From positions 3,653,141 through 3,717,140 of the forward strand of contig NC_029541.1 in the NCBI RefSeq assembly GCF_001577835.2: a stretch of 64,000 nucleotides of DNA. Reading direction: 5' to 3'. The translations under genes were made by a program, and so were the position numbers. The notes under the pieces were generated by a model. It saw nothing but the letters and a program-made list of their open reading frames with translations. It did no database searches and had not been told where the DNA came from. Shown here piece by piece: positions 12,601 to 24,614 of the stretch (positions are counted from its first letter, which is position 1; every line of letters starts with the position of its first letter). The stretch comes from Coturnix japonica (lineage: Eukaryota; Chordata; Aves; Galliformes; Phasianidae).

Positions 12601-15600
12601 CAGAAACATCCCTGACTGCTAACGAGGAGACTGCTCTTAGCTGGGAGTTTTCCTGCTGAGCTCAGAAAACAGCCCTGGGGAACAACGTGTGCTTGTAGCA
12701 AAGGTGCAAAGTGTGGGAGCTGCACCGTGGTGACATGGGGATGGGCATTGAATTCCTGTAGCAATGGTGCTTCAGCAGGGTGCACACCCCATGGCTGCTA
12801 AAGAGTCCCAGCTGGGGATTCTTCCCATGGCTCCCAAACAAGAGCGGGTTGCAGAGAGCCCTTTTATTGCTCCGTTATTACTCAATCACTGAAGGAGCAG
12901 CACAGGGGAGATAAATGAGATCTCATCGTCTCCTCGTGTTTCTCAATTTATTTTGTGGGACACGTTTCCGCACACTTTTCTCCAGACAGCACTTTATCTC
13001 TGCTTTGCTTCCATTACCTCTCTCATTTTTCACTTATTCTTTTTCCTTTCAGCTCCCTTTGGTTTTATCCCACTGCTTCTTGAGGGCATCTGATGAAGAG
13101 CACAAATAGCCACGCTCCTTACTCTGGCTTTGCTGGGACACACAGCTCCACTGCCCTGGGCAGTGCTAACCTGCACTGTATGCCTGGGGCATCCATCCTG
13201 CAGCTCCTTGGCATCCTTCCTGCAGCACCAGGCATTCAAGCCACTGGCAATGGCCTCCCCAAGCACATGCTGCTTTATGGTGCCCTTGTCAATGTTTGAA
13301 GGGTTGGTTTGGTTCTGTTTTGCTAAACAGAAGTCTGTTTGTAAATGAAGCTTTCTCTTTGGCAGTAAATATTGACATTCCTCTACTGAAACACGCAGCT
13401 AATGCTGTGGGAGCCTGGCTGTCAATGGGCACAGCACATCCCAGGTACCCAATACTGGAAGAAGCCCTTTTGTTTTCTGAACCACTCTCCTCTGCTTCGT
13501 TAACACTTTGTGTTAACATCCTGCCTGCTTAATGCCTTTATTTACTCATCAAGGCCACATAATTATGACAGCTTCACAGCACTGATTATCCCATCTCATT
13601 CCCTCACCACAGGCAGTAATTGCAGCGTTGTGCAGCCACTGGGCCCATCCCCATCACATCACCACTGCTGCCCATGTGCTCCCACAGCTCTGGACTTGGG
13701 ATGCCCAGCACCCATAATCCACACCCCACAAAGCACTGAGATGGCAGAGCAGAGCCCTGCAGCCTTAAGTCTCTTCTGGTTATAAAAGACTCAAGGTGAA
13801 GCCGAAAAGAACGTAAATTGTTTTGCAGCACTAATTATAATGAGGATAACGCTCAGCATAATTCTGCAGAAGTATTCAGGCCAACACAGTAAAATCTTAA
13901 CAGCAGCAGATCAACCTGAAATTACAAATGTCTCGGGTTTAAATGAGGAAACGCTGAGAGTGGAGCAGAGGTTCCACTGGATCAAGATAAATTAAAGCAG
14001 TTCACTTCCATTTCAAATGAAAGGTCTTCAAGGTGGGCAAAAGTACTTCAGTGGGGGTAGAAAATGGGAGAGAAAGCAGAGCCCCCCAGCTTTGCTTTTG
14101 GTCCTTGAAGCCATGTGGCTGCTGGACAAGCAGCAAATCCAGCTCAGGCTCACACCACCCATCCATGTGGCACTGGGAAACCCAACCTGGGCTTTGCACA
14201 CACTCACACAGCCCCCTGCCCGCAGACAGCCTCTGTGCATATGGTACGTGGCAATGCATACGAGCACCGTGATGAGCACAGCAGCGTTTTGGTGCAGATT
14301 AAAGTGAAAAATTGACAAGTCCCTGGCTTGGTTTTACTGCAGTGTGATTCATTGGTGCCATCTGTCTTAGTCCTCTGTAAATGGCAGCTCTTTGGGGTTG
14401 ATTGACAAGGGGATAGATTTCCTGCCACCAAGTTTTGAGGCCAATCAATCACTCGTGCCTATTGATTACAAAGACCTTAAAGTTGCAGCGTGCCATTTAT
14501 TTTGCTCTGTGCACAGAGTGCTGCCACTCTCCCTTGGCAGCCTGTGCAATGCACTGCAGGTGGGGGATGTATCCATGTACACCATGCAGTTTGCTGCCCT
14601 GGAAATGGCAGTGCATCCAAATCTCCTCACGTTCTGCACGGATTTGTAGTGCTGCTATGCACAGTTAAGCAGATAATGTTTTTCACCCAGGGAAACCTGC
14701 ATTTTTACACTCGGAGTAATGATTCTTTATACGTGCAATATTTTCCCGTATAAAGTTGCTGACGTATGGAGTAGAAAATATAGGATACAAGATACAGCGT
14801 GCATACGGGCACATCCATAAGTGAGGACTTCCCATGGACTTCTTACACTTGCAGGCACACAAAGTGGAGCTGCAGCGCTGAGCAGTGGCTGCTCTGATCC
14901 ACACAGAGGGACAGGGATTAAGAAGAACCTGCCTTTAAGTTCTCCAATATCCAAACCTGAATCCGACCCACCCTACAGTGAGGTAACGTCTGGCAGCCTC
15001 CGGATGGAAAGAGGCGGATATTTGGGGTGGTACAGAGCTGCCTCAGCTAATTGCCACTCCAGTATATGCTGAATGGTGGGAAAATTTTAAGTGCATTTTG
15101 AGGGACATTTACAGTGCTTTATTTCCTCCTGAATGGAGGATTAATGTGTTTGTAAATCCCCTCGGCTCCAGCTGCAGTGGGAAAGGAGCTGTAATATCCT
15201 CCTTGGAAATGAGCGCTGTGTGATGAATGCTTCTGCTCGGCCCCAGCCACAACAAGCTGTGCTGCATCCCTATGCAAAGAGGATGTGTAGCATGAGCTCC
15301 ACACTGCTGTGGACAGTGCTTGATCTGCAGGAGATTCTGATAGAAGTCATCATTTGAGAGCTCTCGATGTGAAACAGCCCTTTGCTCAGCTCCAAGCCTG
15401 GCCCGGCCGATTGAAATTCCCATCTCCTGCTTAAGGGGGATATCTTGAAAGAGAACTGAAGGCTTCAGAGCCGTCTGTGCTTGTAGGCTCCTATTTATTG
15501 CCAAATAATTTCCCACTGCTGTTTTCTAAACTGCTCTGACAGAAACAAAGCGGCCGGTTGGAGGGCTGCCTTGCTATGCTGCGGCCTCGTGGAATTGCGG

Positions 15601-16019
15601 GTTTGACCTCATTTTATCCTCTGAGTATTTAGAGATTGCTTTCATGCCCAGGAACCATATGAGGAGAATATAGATTCCTTCCAGAGTACATTGAACTTGG
15701 AAACAATCGGTGACCTCTAAAGTTGGATTCTACGGCCGTGAGGATAAAGAACTTTTCTCTTTAGCAATGAAAGGAACGGGTTTTATATCAACAACGAAGA
15801 GCAGCTGCTCGACTAAAAATAACAATAAAGTGGAAATGGAAAAGCTGCCTCCAAATGATTTCGTTCTGAAGATATCATTATGCCAGCTCTGCAGTTCCCA
15901 TGTCTGTGTTGAGGGATGCAATGGCCCATTATAAGAGGGCACTGGGGAAGCTTTGCCATGTCTGTTGGTAGATCCAACACTGGGAAGAATGGGCACATTT
16001 CCTTTTGAACACTGTTGTG
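9684..16019. other. Intergenic DNA, no gene seen; several CNE-like islands
   Basis: No gene is supported. CNE-like AT-rich islands occur at about 10,140-10,310, 11,280-11,500, 11,600-11,870, 13,790-14,000, 14,680-14,810 and 15,590-15,900. Between them the sequence is CTG/CAG-rich filler. Open frames in this stretch are below about 140 codons, overlap each other on both strands and show no domain. Confidence 0.55.
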
Positions 16020-16226
16020 GTGGATGGGGCTGTCTTGGGACCGGTGCTCTGTAACATCTTTATCAATGACATTGATGATGAAATTGAGTGCACCCTCTGA
16101 GTGGTGCTGTTGACAGGGTGGAAGGAAGGGATGCCATTCAGGGTGACCCCAACAGACTCAAAAGGTGAGCCTGGAAGAATCTAATGAGGATTAATAGAGC
16201 AAAGTGCAAGGTTTGGCACTTGGGCT
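16020..16226 (+). mobile_element. CR1 LINE fragment (end of reverse transcriptase ORF)
   Basis: A decayed piece of the CR1 reverse transcriptase. The stretch reading roughly LGPVLxNIFINDIDDEIECTL corresponds to the conserved 'GPVLFNIFINDID' region of CR1 RT. It is followed by remnants of the 'SGAVD', 'GRDAIQ' and 'NKAKCKVLHLG' segments. The usual 'FADDTK' block is missing between them, so the copy has an internal deletion, and it is frame-disrupted elsewhere. It is isolated and not functional. Confidence 0.85.
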
Positions 16227-19200
16227 GGAGGATGGCTCTCTCCTCCTTTGTATTTCCCAGAATAAGAGCCAATTAACATGCTCTAAAAAAGATCGAAGGA
16301 AAAGGAAAAAACAAGAAAGAAATAAAAAGCTTTTGATCTCCGCCTGCAGCCCTGATGGCAGAGAGAGCAGCTCTCCCATCTCGAGGGGGTGATACATCCC
16401 AGGGGACTGTATGGGCCCCCATCTCTGGGGGTCCCCAGAGGCAGTGTAGGGCAGGGGCAGCTCCTCCCTGCTCCTGCTCTGAGCTGCAGTGACAAAATTA
16501 GGGCCAGAAGTAGGAAATAGAATCAGGAAATAGGAGCACTCCCTGCTGAAAATAGCTCGGCAATTGCAGATGTTATATATATTTCATTTATGCAGTCTGC
16601 TGCTGCATCTCGGCTAATTGCATCCTGGCTGGAGGAGCTGCACCCAGCATGTGGGCACCACGAAGGCCTCAAATGGGAACACTGGGGGTTCCTGCTCTGG
16701 GCATCCCTTCCTCCTCCACTCAGATTGTAATGGGCTTTAGGGGCACTTAGCATCAGGCCATAAAGGCACACCCCCCAGTCACCCACCACAGCAGCCGGAG
16801 GGATGGAAGCAATTTCTGAGGCTAATAGGAAAAAAATAAATCTCACTGAATGGAAGCTGATAGCACTGGAGTAACAAATGCACACATCTCGATAAACAGA
16901 AAATACTGTAGGGGCCAAATTGACTTGCTGAAAAATGATGGAAAGACAAGGTCATAAAAGCACTCTCTCCCCATAAGTGCTTACCCCTGGATTTAAATTA
17001 GAAATGATACCAGCAGTCATTACAGGCATCCATGAACCAGCTGGGTGCTGGTAAGTGGGAGCATGCCCTGCCCTGGGCAGCATCCTGATGGGTGAGGACA
17101 TGTAGGGTAGGGGCTGAGCAGCAGGACTGAAGCAGGACAGACCCTCCATGCAGGTTGTGGTCATTGCTGTGCAGCCCTTGTTACATGAAGATTAATTTCT
17201 TCCACTGACCTCTGTCTCCAGCTGAGCCTTTTAACACACTGGCAGGATCTGGGCAGTGATTAATTGGTGGGGAGCTGTGATTCGAAGGAAGTGAAAATTC
17301 ACCAAAGCTGATTTGAAAGAGTGAAAATACACATGAAGTTGGGAAGTCAGTGTTTTGTCCTAAATTGGTGCTGGTTTGGGACAACAGCAGAGCAATGCAC
17401 TGAGAGAAGGAGGCTTATTGAGATCAGCCAGGTGGAGGAAATGAGAGCTAGATGGGGCCTGATAGAACAAAGAATTACTGGGAAAGAGATTTATTTCAAG
17501 CCATTAGCTGCCCTCTGTCCTCTGACCCCAAGAGACGGCGCAGATATCGAAGCTGTTGTCAGAATTTGCATTTCAAAGTAAAATATGCAAAAATAATCAC
17601 ACATTTCAGCCTCCGCAGCATTAGCAGATTAAAACAAATTGACTCTGGGTGTTCAGCATTTACAGCATATCCGTTCCAAAGCTGGAGCTGCTCTGCCCCA
17701 AGCAGCTCTGCCCATGGGCAAACACACTGTGAGGCATAAACACACTCAGTGCCTTTGGTTCAAGGTAATCCGGGAGCCCTGGGTGCAGTTTGCAGTGGGT
17801 TGGTGCACTGTGAGCCCATCTACTCATTGCCCACAGACCATGCAGAGCACACCCAGCAGTCCATGTAGCTTGGAGTCCATTCAGAAATATACAGTGCATT
17901 CGAGGTAGAGTGAACCACACACCCAGTGCTTCATAATGCAAGAGGGCACTGCCATAGAAAGGCTGTCCATGTTCCCTAAGGGAGGTTGATGGGATGCCCT
18001 GCAGCTCCAGGCACTGTTTGGGATGTGGGTGCAGTTCTGCTTCCAGGACAGTGGGCACAGAATCCTCATTCAGCTTTAGTAGGAAGATGTTTCCTCCTCT
18101 GGTCTCAGATCTGATGGCCTAAGGCAATTAAAGAAGTGCATTTTCTCCTTTCTGATTAGCTTTGGCCAGCATGCAAATGCCACGGGCCCTACAGTTCATC
18201 ATTTCCCAGTCTAATTACTGGTGAAGAGGGCTGGGGATAAGCTACAGAATTGAGTGTGTTATTAACTGCTGCGCATTGTGCACAGGACAAAGATTGGACA
18301 TTAATCCTCCAGGAAACCAAAGTTCTCCCCCAGCCCGTTCATGGATCAAACACCATTCCTAGAACTGATTTGATAGAACTGGGTTACAATAGGGTCCTGC
18401 AGCCAAAGGGCATTGGTTATACTTGCAAATAGAGCGTGTGGGGGTTCACAGAGCCTTCCCAAGGATGGGCAGGAGGGGCTGCACAGCCCCCAGCTCACAC
18501 CCCGTGCTGCTGCTTTGCTGCTCCCACCTCCCTGCTCCTCGGAGATCACAGGGATTAACTCGGATCTTCCTTCTTGCTCAGGAGGATTAAGCATGTTATC
18601 TGCCTGCAGTCATTACGCATTGTGCTTTTTTGTCTTAAAAGAGCTTTCATTTTTGGAATATCCCCCTTTTCAGCTGCTCAGAGTGGGATGCAGTGCACGT
18701 CCCCAGGGATGCTGGCACCTCTGGTTGTTCTCTCTCTGCTCCAGTAGCTGTGAAGCTTTGGGGTCAGCATGGGACAACACTGAGGGGTCAGAGCAGTGCA
18801 GGGCCTGGCCCGACCCTGTGCACGGCTCCTGTGGAGCACCCACCCTGCCCATGGGTGCCAGCTCTGCTCTGGGTCCTCAATATGCACCATAATGAGCAGC
18901 GGAGGGAGGGAGAGCTGGGGAGCCTGGCAGGCGTGTTACTGACTGCACAATTAGCAATGAACAACTCCCTGATGATTGTTAGAAAGTTCTAAACCAGCTA
19001 ATGGGACCCGGGAAGGAGAAGTTCATTGAAAGTACAAAGCATAAAAGAGCAAATGCAAGCTGTGACATTCGAAATGAGGAGGCAGGAACTCGGCGCTCTG
19101 CGAGCGGTGATGGCACTACAGTGCTGCGGGCACTGCACTATGGGGATGTGCTGTGCATGCAGAGCAAGCCCCATCCCAGCACTGTGATACAGCCACACTC

Positions 19201-22200
19201 CAGCCACCCCAGCACTGAAGGGCTGGGGGGAGTTGGGGGGCTGCTGGGAGGCTGATGTGGTGCCTCATTGCAAACTAGGAGATATAAATGTAGAAACGAT
19301 GGATGTGCACATGGATTATTTTTCATCCCCCTCAGCAGCCTTAAGAAAAGTGTGGGCAGGGGGTGGGTGCTGTCAGGATGCTGCTCTCTGCATGAATCCC
19401 TGCAACCCCTGGAGCTGAGCAAGGGGTGGGGGGACAAGCAGGGAGAGCCCAGCTCCACACATTTATCCTTTATTACGACTTTCATTCCACTCTGCGGTGG
19501 CACGGCTCCAATTTAATTAAGCAAATAAATAAAGCGATTCATTTAGATGCCACGCACTCCCCTGCACAAGCCCTGATAGCGGCTCAGGGCTGCAGGTTGG
19601 GTGAGAACTGCTTGTCCCCTCCTGTGCCAAACTGCAGCTCCCCAATGGGGATCCCTGTGGTTCCTGCTGTGCCTTTATCAGGGCTGCAGGTGATGGAGGG
19701 GAGGTTCAACCCTCTCCGTGCCACAGCCTGAGTGCTCCCATAACCCCATTTTGTGCAGCCCCCACACTGTGCTGGGGGTCTGCATGCTCCGTGCATGAGG
19801 CTGCGCTTCCCTGCTGCTATTGCAACCCAGGGTGGGGCAGGAAATGCACTTTGCAGCTCAGAACCAAAGCGAGGCACAGAACGGCTGAGCAGCAGGATCC
19901 AGGGAGTTGCAGTGATGTTGATGCTATTAAAGCAAAGCCAAGGACCACAGCTAGAGGTGAAGGTAGCAAAAAGAAGATCAATATATTGTCTAAAAGGTAC
20001 CAGAGGGCAATTTAATTGGGTGTTGTGTTTGATAAATTATTTGTAAAGTTAAGCACACGGTGGAAGCATCGTAGCCCTGCACAGGAGCTAAATGAGTCCG
20101 CCAGCACAAATTGAGCCCTGGTGATTAATGGCTGTAAGCACCTTTGTTTGAGCTGAAACGGCACCTGGACTACAATCAAAGCTGGAATGTGTTTAATTGG
20201 GTTCTGTGTGTGTCCCCTTGTCTGGAACCCATTTGGGAGCAGGAATGGAAGAAGGGACTCAGAACTGCAGTGACAGAGGCTGAGTGCAGTGTGCCCTGTG
20301 CCCTTTGCAGTTCATTTTAAGAATGAATTCCCTTTAATCCCCCATCTCACTCCCAGCATCAACGATTCCTCATCAGACAATACAAATTAACATGAGCCCG
20401 CCACTCTACCCCATTATCCTCCCCTCTCATTTATGAGTTTTAAATCTACTTGTTAACAACCTTCTTAGTTGCATAATTTCACCATAATAATCCATGCCCC
20501 TTGGCCGGCTATGCATTAATTTGCAGATAATCTGCAACCTCCAGCATGTTCAATGCTGGTGCAGGGGGAGGATTCCTGGCTCTGACACTGCTGGGGGCTG
20601 CAGGACAGAGCCTGGGGTCCTTTGGGTTTCCATCCCCTCCTCCCGTAGCAGCGCTGGCCCCGCACTGCCCTCTGGTGCCGCCCGCTGTGCTGTGCTGCTG
20701 CCGTCCCGTTCGGACCCGATGGTTCTGGTCGATGCCCAGCACGATGAAGGTGGAAAACGAAATAATTAGAGAGCTGGTACTGCAGGATGAAGCATAATGA
20801 GTTCATAGTGTCTGCCTGCGTGAGATGCAGGCATCTCAGGTAGAGGCCTTTCCTGCCCTTTGTTTGAGATGTGAGATCCCCGTATGGGCTGAGGAGCTGC
20901 TGTTAGCACAGGTGTGGTTATAATTGGGCTGGTTCTGACTCATGTGCTGCTCATTAGGCCTGTAGGGTCTCACTTTTACAACAACACAAAGCCATCACCT
21001 CACTCAAGGGCAGCTGTGAGTGCAGCACTGCAGTGCTGTGCCCCATGCACTCCTATTGCTGTCAGAAGGGCTGTTGGTAGGAATGCCCCCCACACACTGT
21101 GAGCCCAGAGCTGTGCTATGGGCCCCTGCAGGCACTGCTTTTTTGGGGGGGCAGTGGGGCAGGACCCACAGCTGCAGGGAGCTGCATCATGGGGCCAAGT
21201 CCACAGAGCTCAGCAAAACATGGCTTTGTTGTTGTTGTTTAGTTAATTAAAACAAAGTTAAAAGAAAACAAAATAATAATAATTTTCCCCAAATGAGGTC
21301 TGTTATCTGGAGAGCAAATCGAAATATTTCGCTGATATCTTCCCTTAACTTCTTCCCCATCAGGCTGGATCCCGGCAGGGCCATGCTCAGCCACTTCCCT
21401 TGATTGTTAATCTCCATCTGACTGCAGGGAGGAGGCTCTGGGGCCGCTGATTCAGGCGATAAACTGAACTTCCTATTTGGATGTGCAGGAGTGAGCTGTG
21501 ACAGCTGCCCTGGGGTCACCGTGCCTGCACTGCACAGCCCTGGAGCTGATGCTTGTGATGTTCAGCCCCCCTTCATCCCCAGATACAGCCCCCATGCACC
21601 CCCACATCCCCACTGCTGCCTCTGCAGGACTCAAGTGTGTGCTGTGGGGGCAGGAATGGGGGCAATCCAACCAAGCTGTGACTCAACTCCTCGCCCCAAG
21701 CAGATTCAACCTCTGCAGGTTGTGACAATGTGATTAAGCAGCAATTACCCCCAAATTCAATTCAATTAGACCGTGGGGAATGCTGAGCTCTGCAGATACA
21801 TGTGACGACAGCAGTGCTCGTGCAGAGCAAGGGGAGGGGGGACACGAGGGCACTGCCGGAGGGCTGCAGTGGAGTAATGGCAGGGGGAGATGAAACCGAG
21901 ACACAGATCTTTAATTGCGAAGCTCAAATCCCCCAAATCACGCTCATTCTTATGTACAACACGCAGCCGCCAATTAAACTTTAGACACGTTTCATTTGCC
22001 GTCGTTCCTCTTTCTCATTTTTCATGGGAAGCTCTGACTCTCCCTGAGGGTACACAGCACAACCTCAGCCTCAGCCTCACCTCCCCGCACCGCCCGGCCC
22101 CGCAGCCGCCAGGTGGAGCCCCGCACCCCTCTCCATGCCCATCCCGCACCCCTCTCCGTGCCCACCCCCCCCAAGGTCGAAGCTGTGCACCCCGATGAGC

Positions 22201-24614
22201 GCCTCTGCAGCATCTCCTCGTGACTAATGGTTATCGTTAAATCCATACCAAACCAGGGAGAACCGTCACGGCAAAGGAAGCCTCTTTTCTGATGCCGACA
22301 GCCCCCCTGGGATGAGCAGAGATGGACGTAGGAGGGGAAATGCTTCCCCTGCATCCTATGCTGATGCTCATGGGGTGGCGTTGTCCTCCCGGCCATGCAG
22401 CGACCCCGGGGGCTGCGGGCGGAATCAGGACACATCCAGCCCCATCTCAAGGCCGAGTTCAGCCACTCCCCACCGTGCACAACCATGGCACGGTGCTCAG
22501 ATGGGTCAGGCGTCCACGGCAGGGCTCAGCCGGTGCTGTGCTGGCCCGGAGCCCCGCACGTGGTGGCACTACCCCAGCCCCGTGCCGGCCTGGCCATAGA
22601 GATGGGGCCATCACTACACGATGCACCCGAGTAACACGAGGCCACCACGGTTTGCAGGAAGCAGAGCAAAGGTCTCGAGTCCTCCGAGGGAAAAGGCATG
22701 GGCAAAGTGCAGCTCATTGCGTCCTTGGTTGTGTTTGCAGTGAGCGCAGCCCATCCGGGCTTTACAGCCTTTTCCCTGCCATGCAACAGCTGAGCATCAC
22801 TCACCGCCTCCTTCGTGTTTCTGTGGCACCAGCAAAGGGCTCTCGTTAACGGAATATAACGCGCAGTGAAAATAATTGATGAGCATCTTGTAGCGATTGA
22901 TTATCTGTCCGCTGTTACGCTGCTCTGCTCATACATTAATGGTGCGTTCAGAGCAGCATGTCAGCACCCAGCTGCCGTCTGAACGGACCTCAGGTGCACT
23001 GAGATGATTGTAGGAGGGCAGGGAGCAGCTGGACATGCATTGCACTGGCACAGCCTGGTGCTGCATGGCCATCCCTATAGGCAGGCTGCAGCCTTGGTTG
23101 CACACAGGGCAGCCCAGTTCTCTGCTGCAGCCCCAGCCAGACTCAGTTGTTCTGGGTTGCTGCCCTCAGGCCAGCAGCTCCACCAGCTCCTCTTCCCAGC
23201 ACGGAATCAGCACAACTTGTGCCAGTACCTTGGTGAGGCGGCTGGGAACAGAGGAGGTTGTTTGCAGAGCAGCAGCCCTGACTGCTCAGCCAGAGCTGCA
23301 GACTCAGCAGAACTCAAAGCTCCCGAAAAAACCTGAACAAACTCCTGCGTGCAGCAGGCTGGGACCCAGATCCCCTCCTCATGCCTGTCACATGAATGAG
23401 CTCTGCTCTGGGCTCACGCCTTTCATCTCGGAGGGGATTGTGTGCATTATGGGGGGATTAGGCTGCTCTGCCAGGACCGGTGTGTGCAAGGCTCCGGGCT
23501 CACCCCCTCCCTCTTGCTCCAGCCTTTAGTGACCCTACAGGGACACAGCACAGCCTATGGGGCCAGGGGGACTGAGGCAGTGACCTCAGTGGGGTCAAAG
23601 GGAGCTTGCCCCATACACCCCAGATATATGGAAGCAGGCAGGGAGCAGGCACTGTGATGGGAGGTGAGAGCTTGGGCAGCAGCCAGAGCCCATCTGCTCC
23701 CCCCAGAGCCCCAGTCACTGCTGCACATTGCTGGCCAGAAAGTGCAGCTGGCTGGGAAAACAAACGGCATGGGAATTAGCTCCCAACTATTTCCTCAATT
23801 CTACCTGCTATGAAGGGAATTTTATTTTGCTGCCCTGGGCGGAAGGAAGGCAGACTGTGATAACTCCTGCAGAGCACAGCACCGCACCCTGCAGCCCCTG
23901 ACCTGCCCACAGCAGCCCCATACAGGATCAGCACTACCTGCAGCTGCACTGCTCCCTCCCCCAGGATCTGAGGCTGCAGGGCAGAGGCCACGGTGCCACC
24001 CATCAGCCACCTGCAGCATGCATGCTGCAGCCCACACCCTCAAGCCTGAGTCACCTCATTGCCCAACACAGAGCTATAACACTCCTAGTGCCACACACCA
24101 GCCCCTTCCTCATCACCCCCATGGCCAAGGCAAGGCTGCAGCTCTCAGCCAGACCCAGAGCAGTTCAGATCCATCAGCCACCTCAAGCAAACAGCAGGAC
24201 TGGGGAATGAACGTTATCAGCTCAGCAATGCAAAACAGGAGGAAATTGTTTAAACATCTTTCCCTTTGGAGGCCAAGTTGGCCATCAGCCCAGCCGCCTT
24301 GCAGAAGTCACAGGCAGGGAAGCAGCGTTACTTACTGTAAAGTGTCTATCAGTAATTGTGCTACTGGATTCCAGGGAAGAGGACTCCTCCTCCTGCAAGG
24401 GTCAAACACAGCAGTCAAGAGCTGAGCCCTTCCTTCTGCAGAAGGAATAGTCACTCAAGAACGTCCAGAAAGCACAAAACAGCCTCCAGGCTGCACGACC
24501 CCCACACAGGGCTCAGGAACCAGCTCAGCCTCCATATCCCCCACTATCCCCCTACCACCAGGTGAGGCCCAGCACCACTGGAACCATCCAAGCCTACAGA
24601 ACAGGAACCACACC
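16227..24614. other. Intergenic DNA, no gene seen; CNE-like islands and a CTCF-type motif
   Basis: No supported gene. CNE-like islands: about 17,480-17,660, 18,120-18,260, 18,930-19,060, 19,480-19,560, 20,030-20,560, 21,240-21,480, 21,890-22,030 and 22,840-22,990. Moderately CpG-rich sequence lies at 22,070-22,640, too weak and unanchored to call a promoter. The frames of 159-175 codons at 18,413-18,892 and 22,322-22,849 sit in stop-poor GC-rich sequence and match nothing. Confidence 0.55.
20663..20678 (-). promoter_or_regulatory. Candidate CTCF binding site
   Basis: On the minus strand the sequence reads GCACCAGAGGGCAGTG. This fits the CTCF core CCASYAGRKGGCRS at 13 of 14 positions; only the first C differs. 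The motif is on the same strand as the stronger one near the LRIG2 promoter, so the two are tandem rather than convergent. Motif match only; occupancy is not shown. Confidence 0.6.

Noticed and set aside
22322-22849. 175-codon frame in CpG-rich patch
   Set aside because: No domain; opposite strand also open; explained by GC-rich composition.
1-24600. TAFA3 or other neighbour-gene exons in the desert
   Set aside because: Searched for the conserved TAFA cysteine/WWC-type segment and for other domain-like frames with splice sites; none found.
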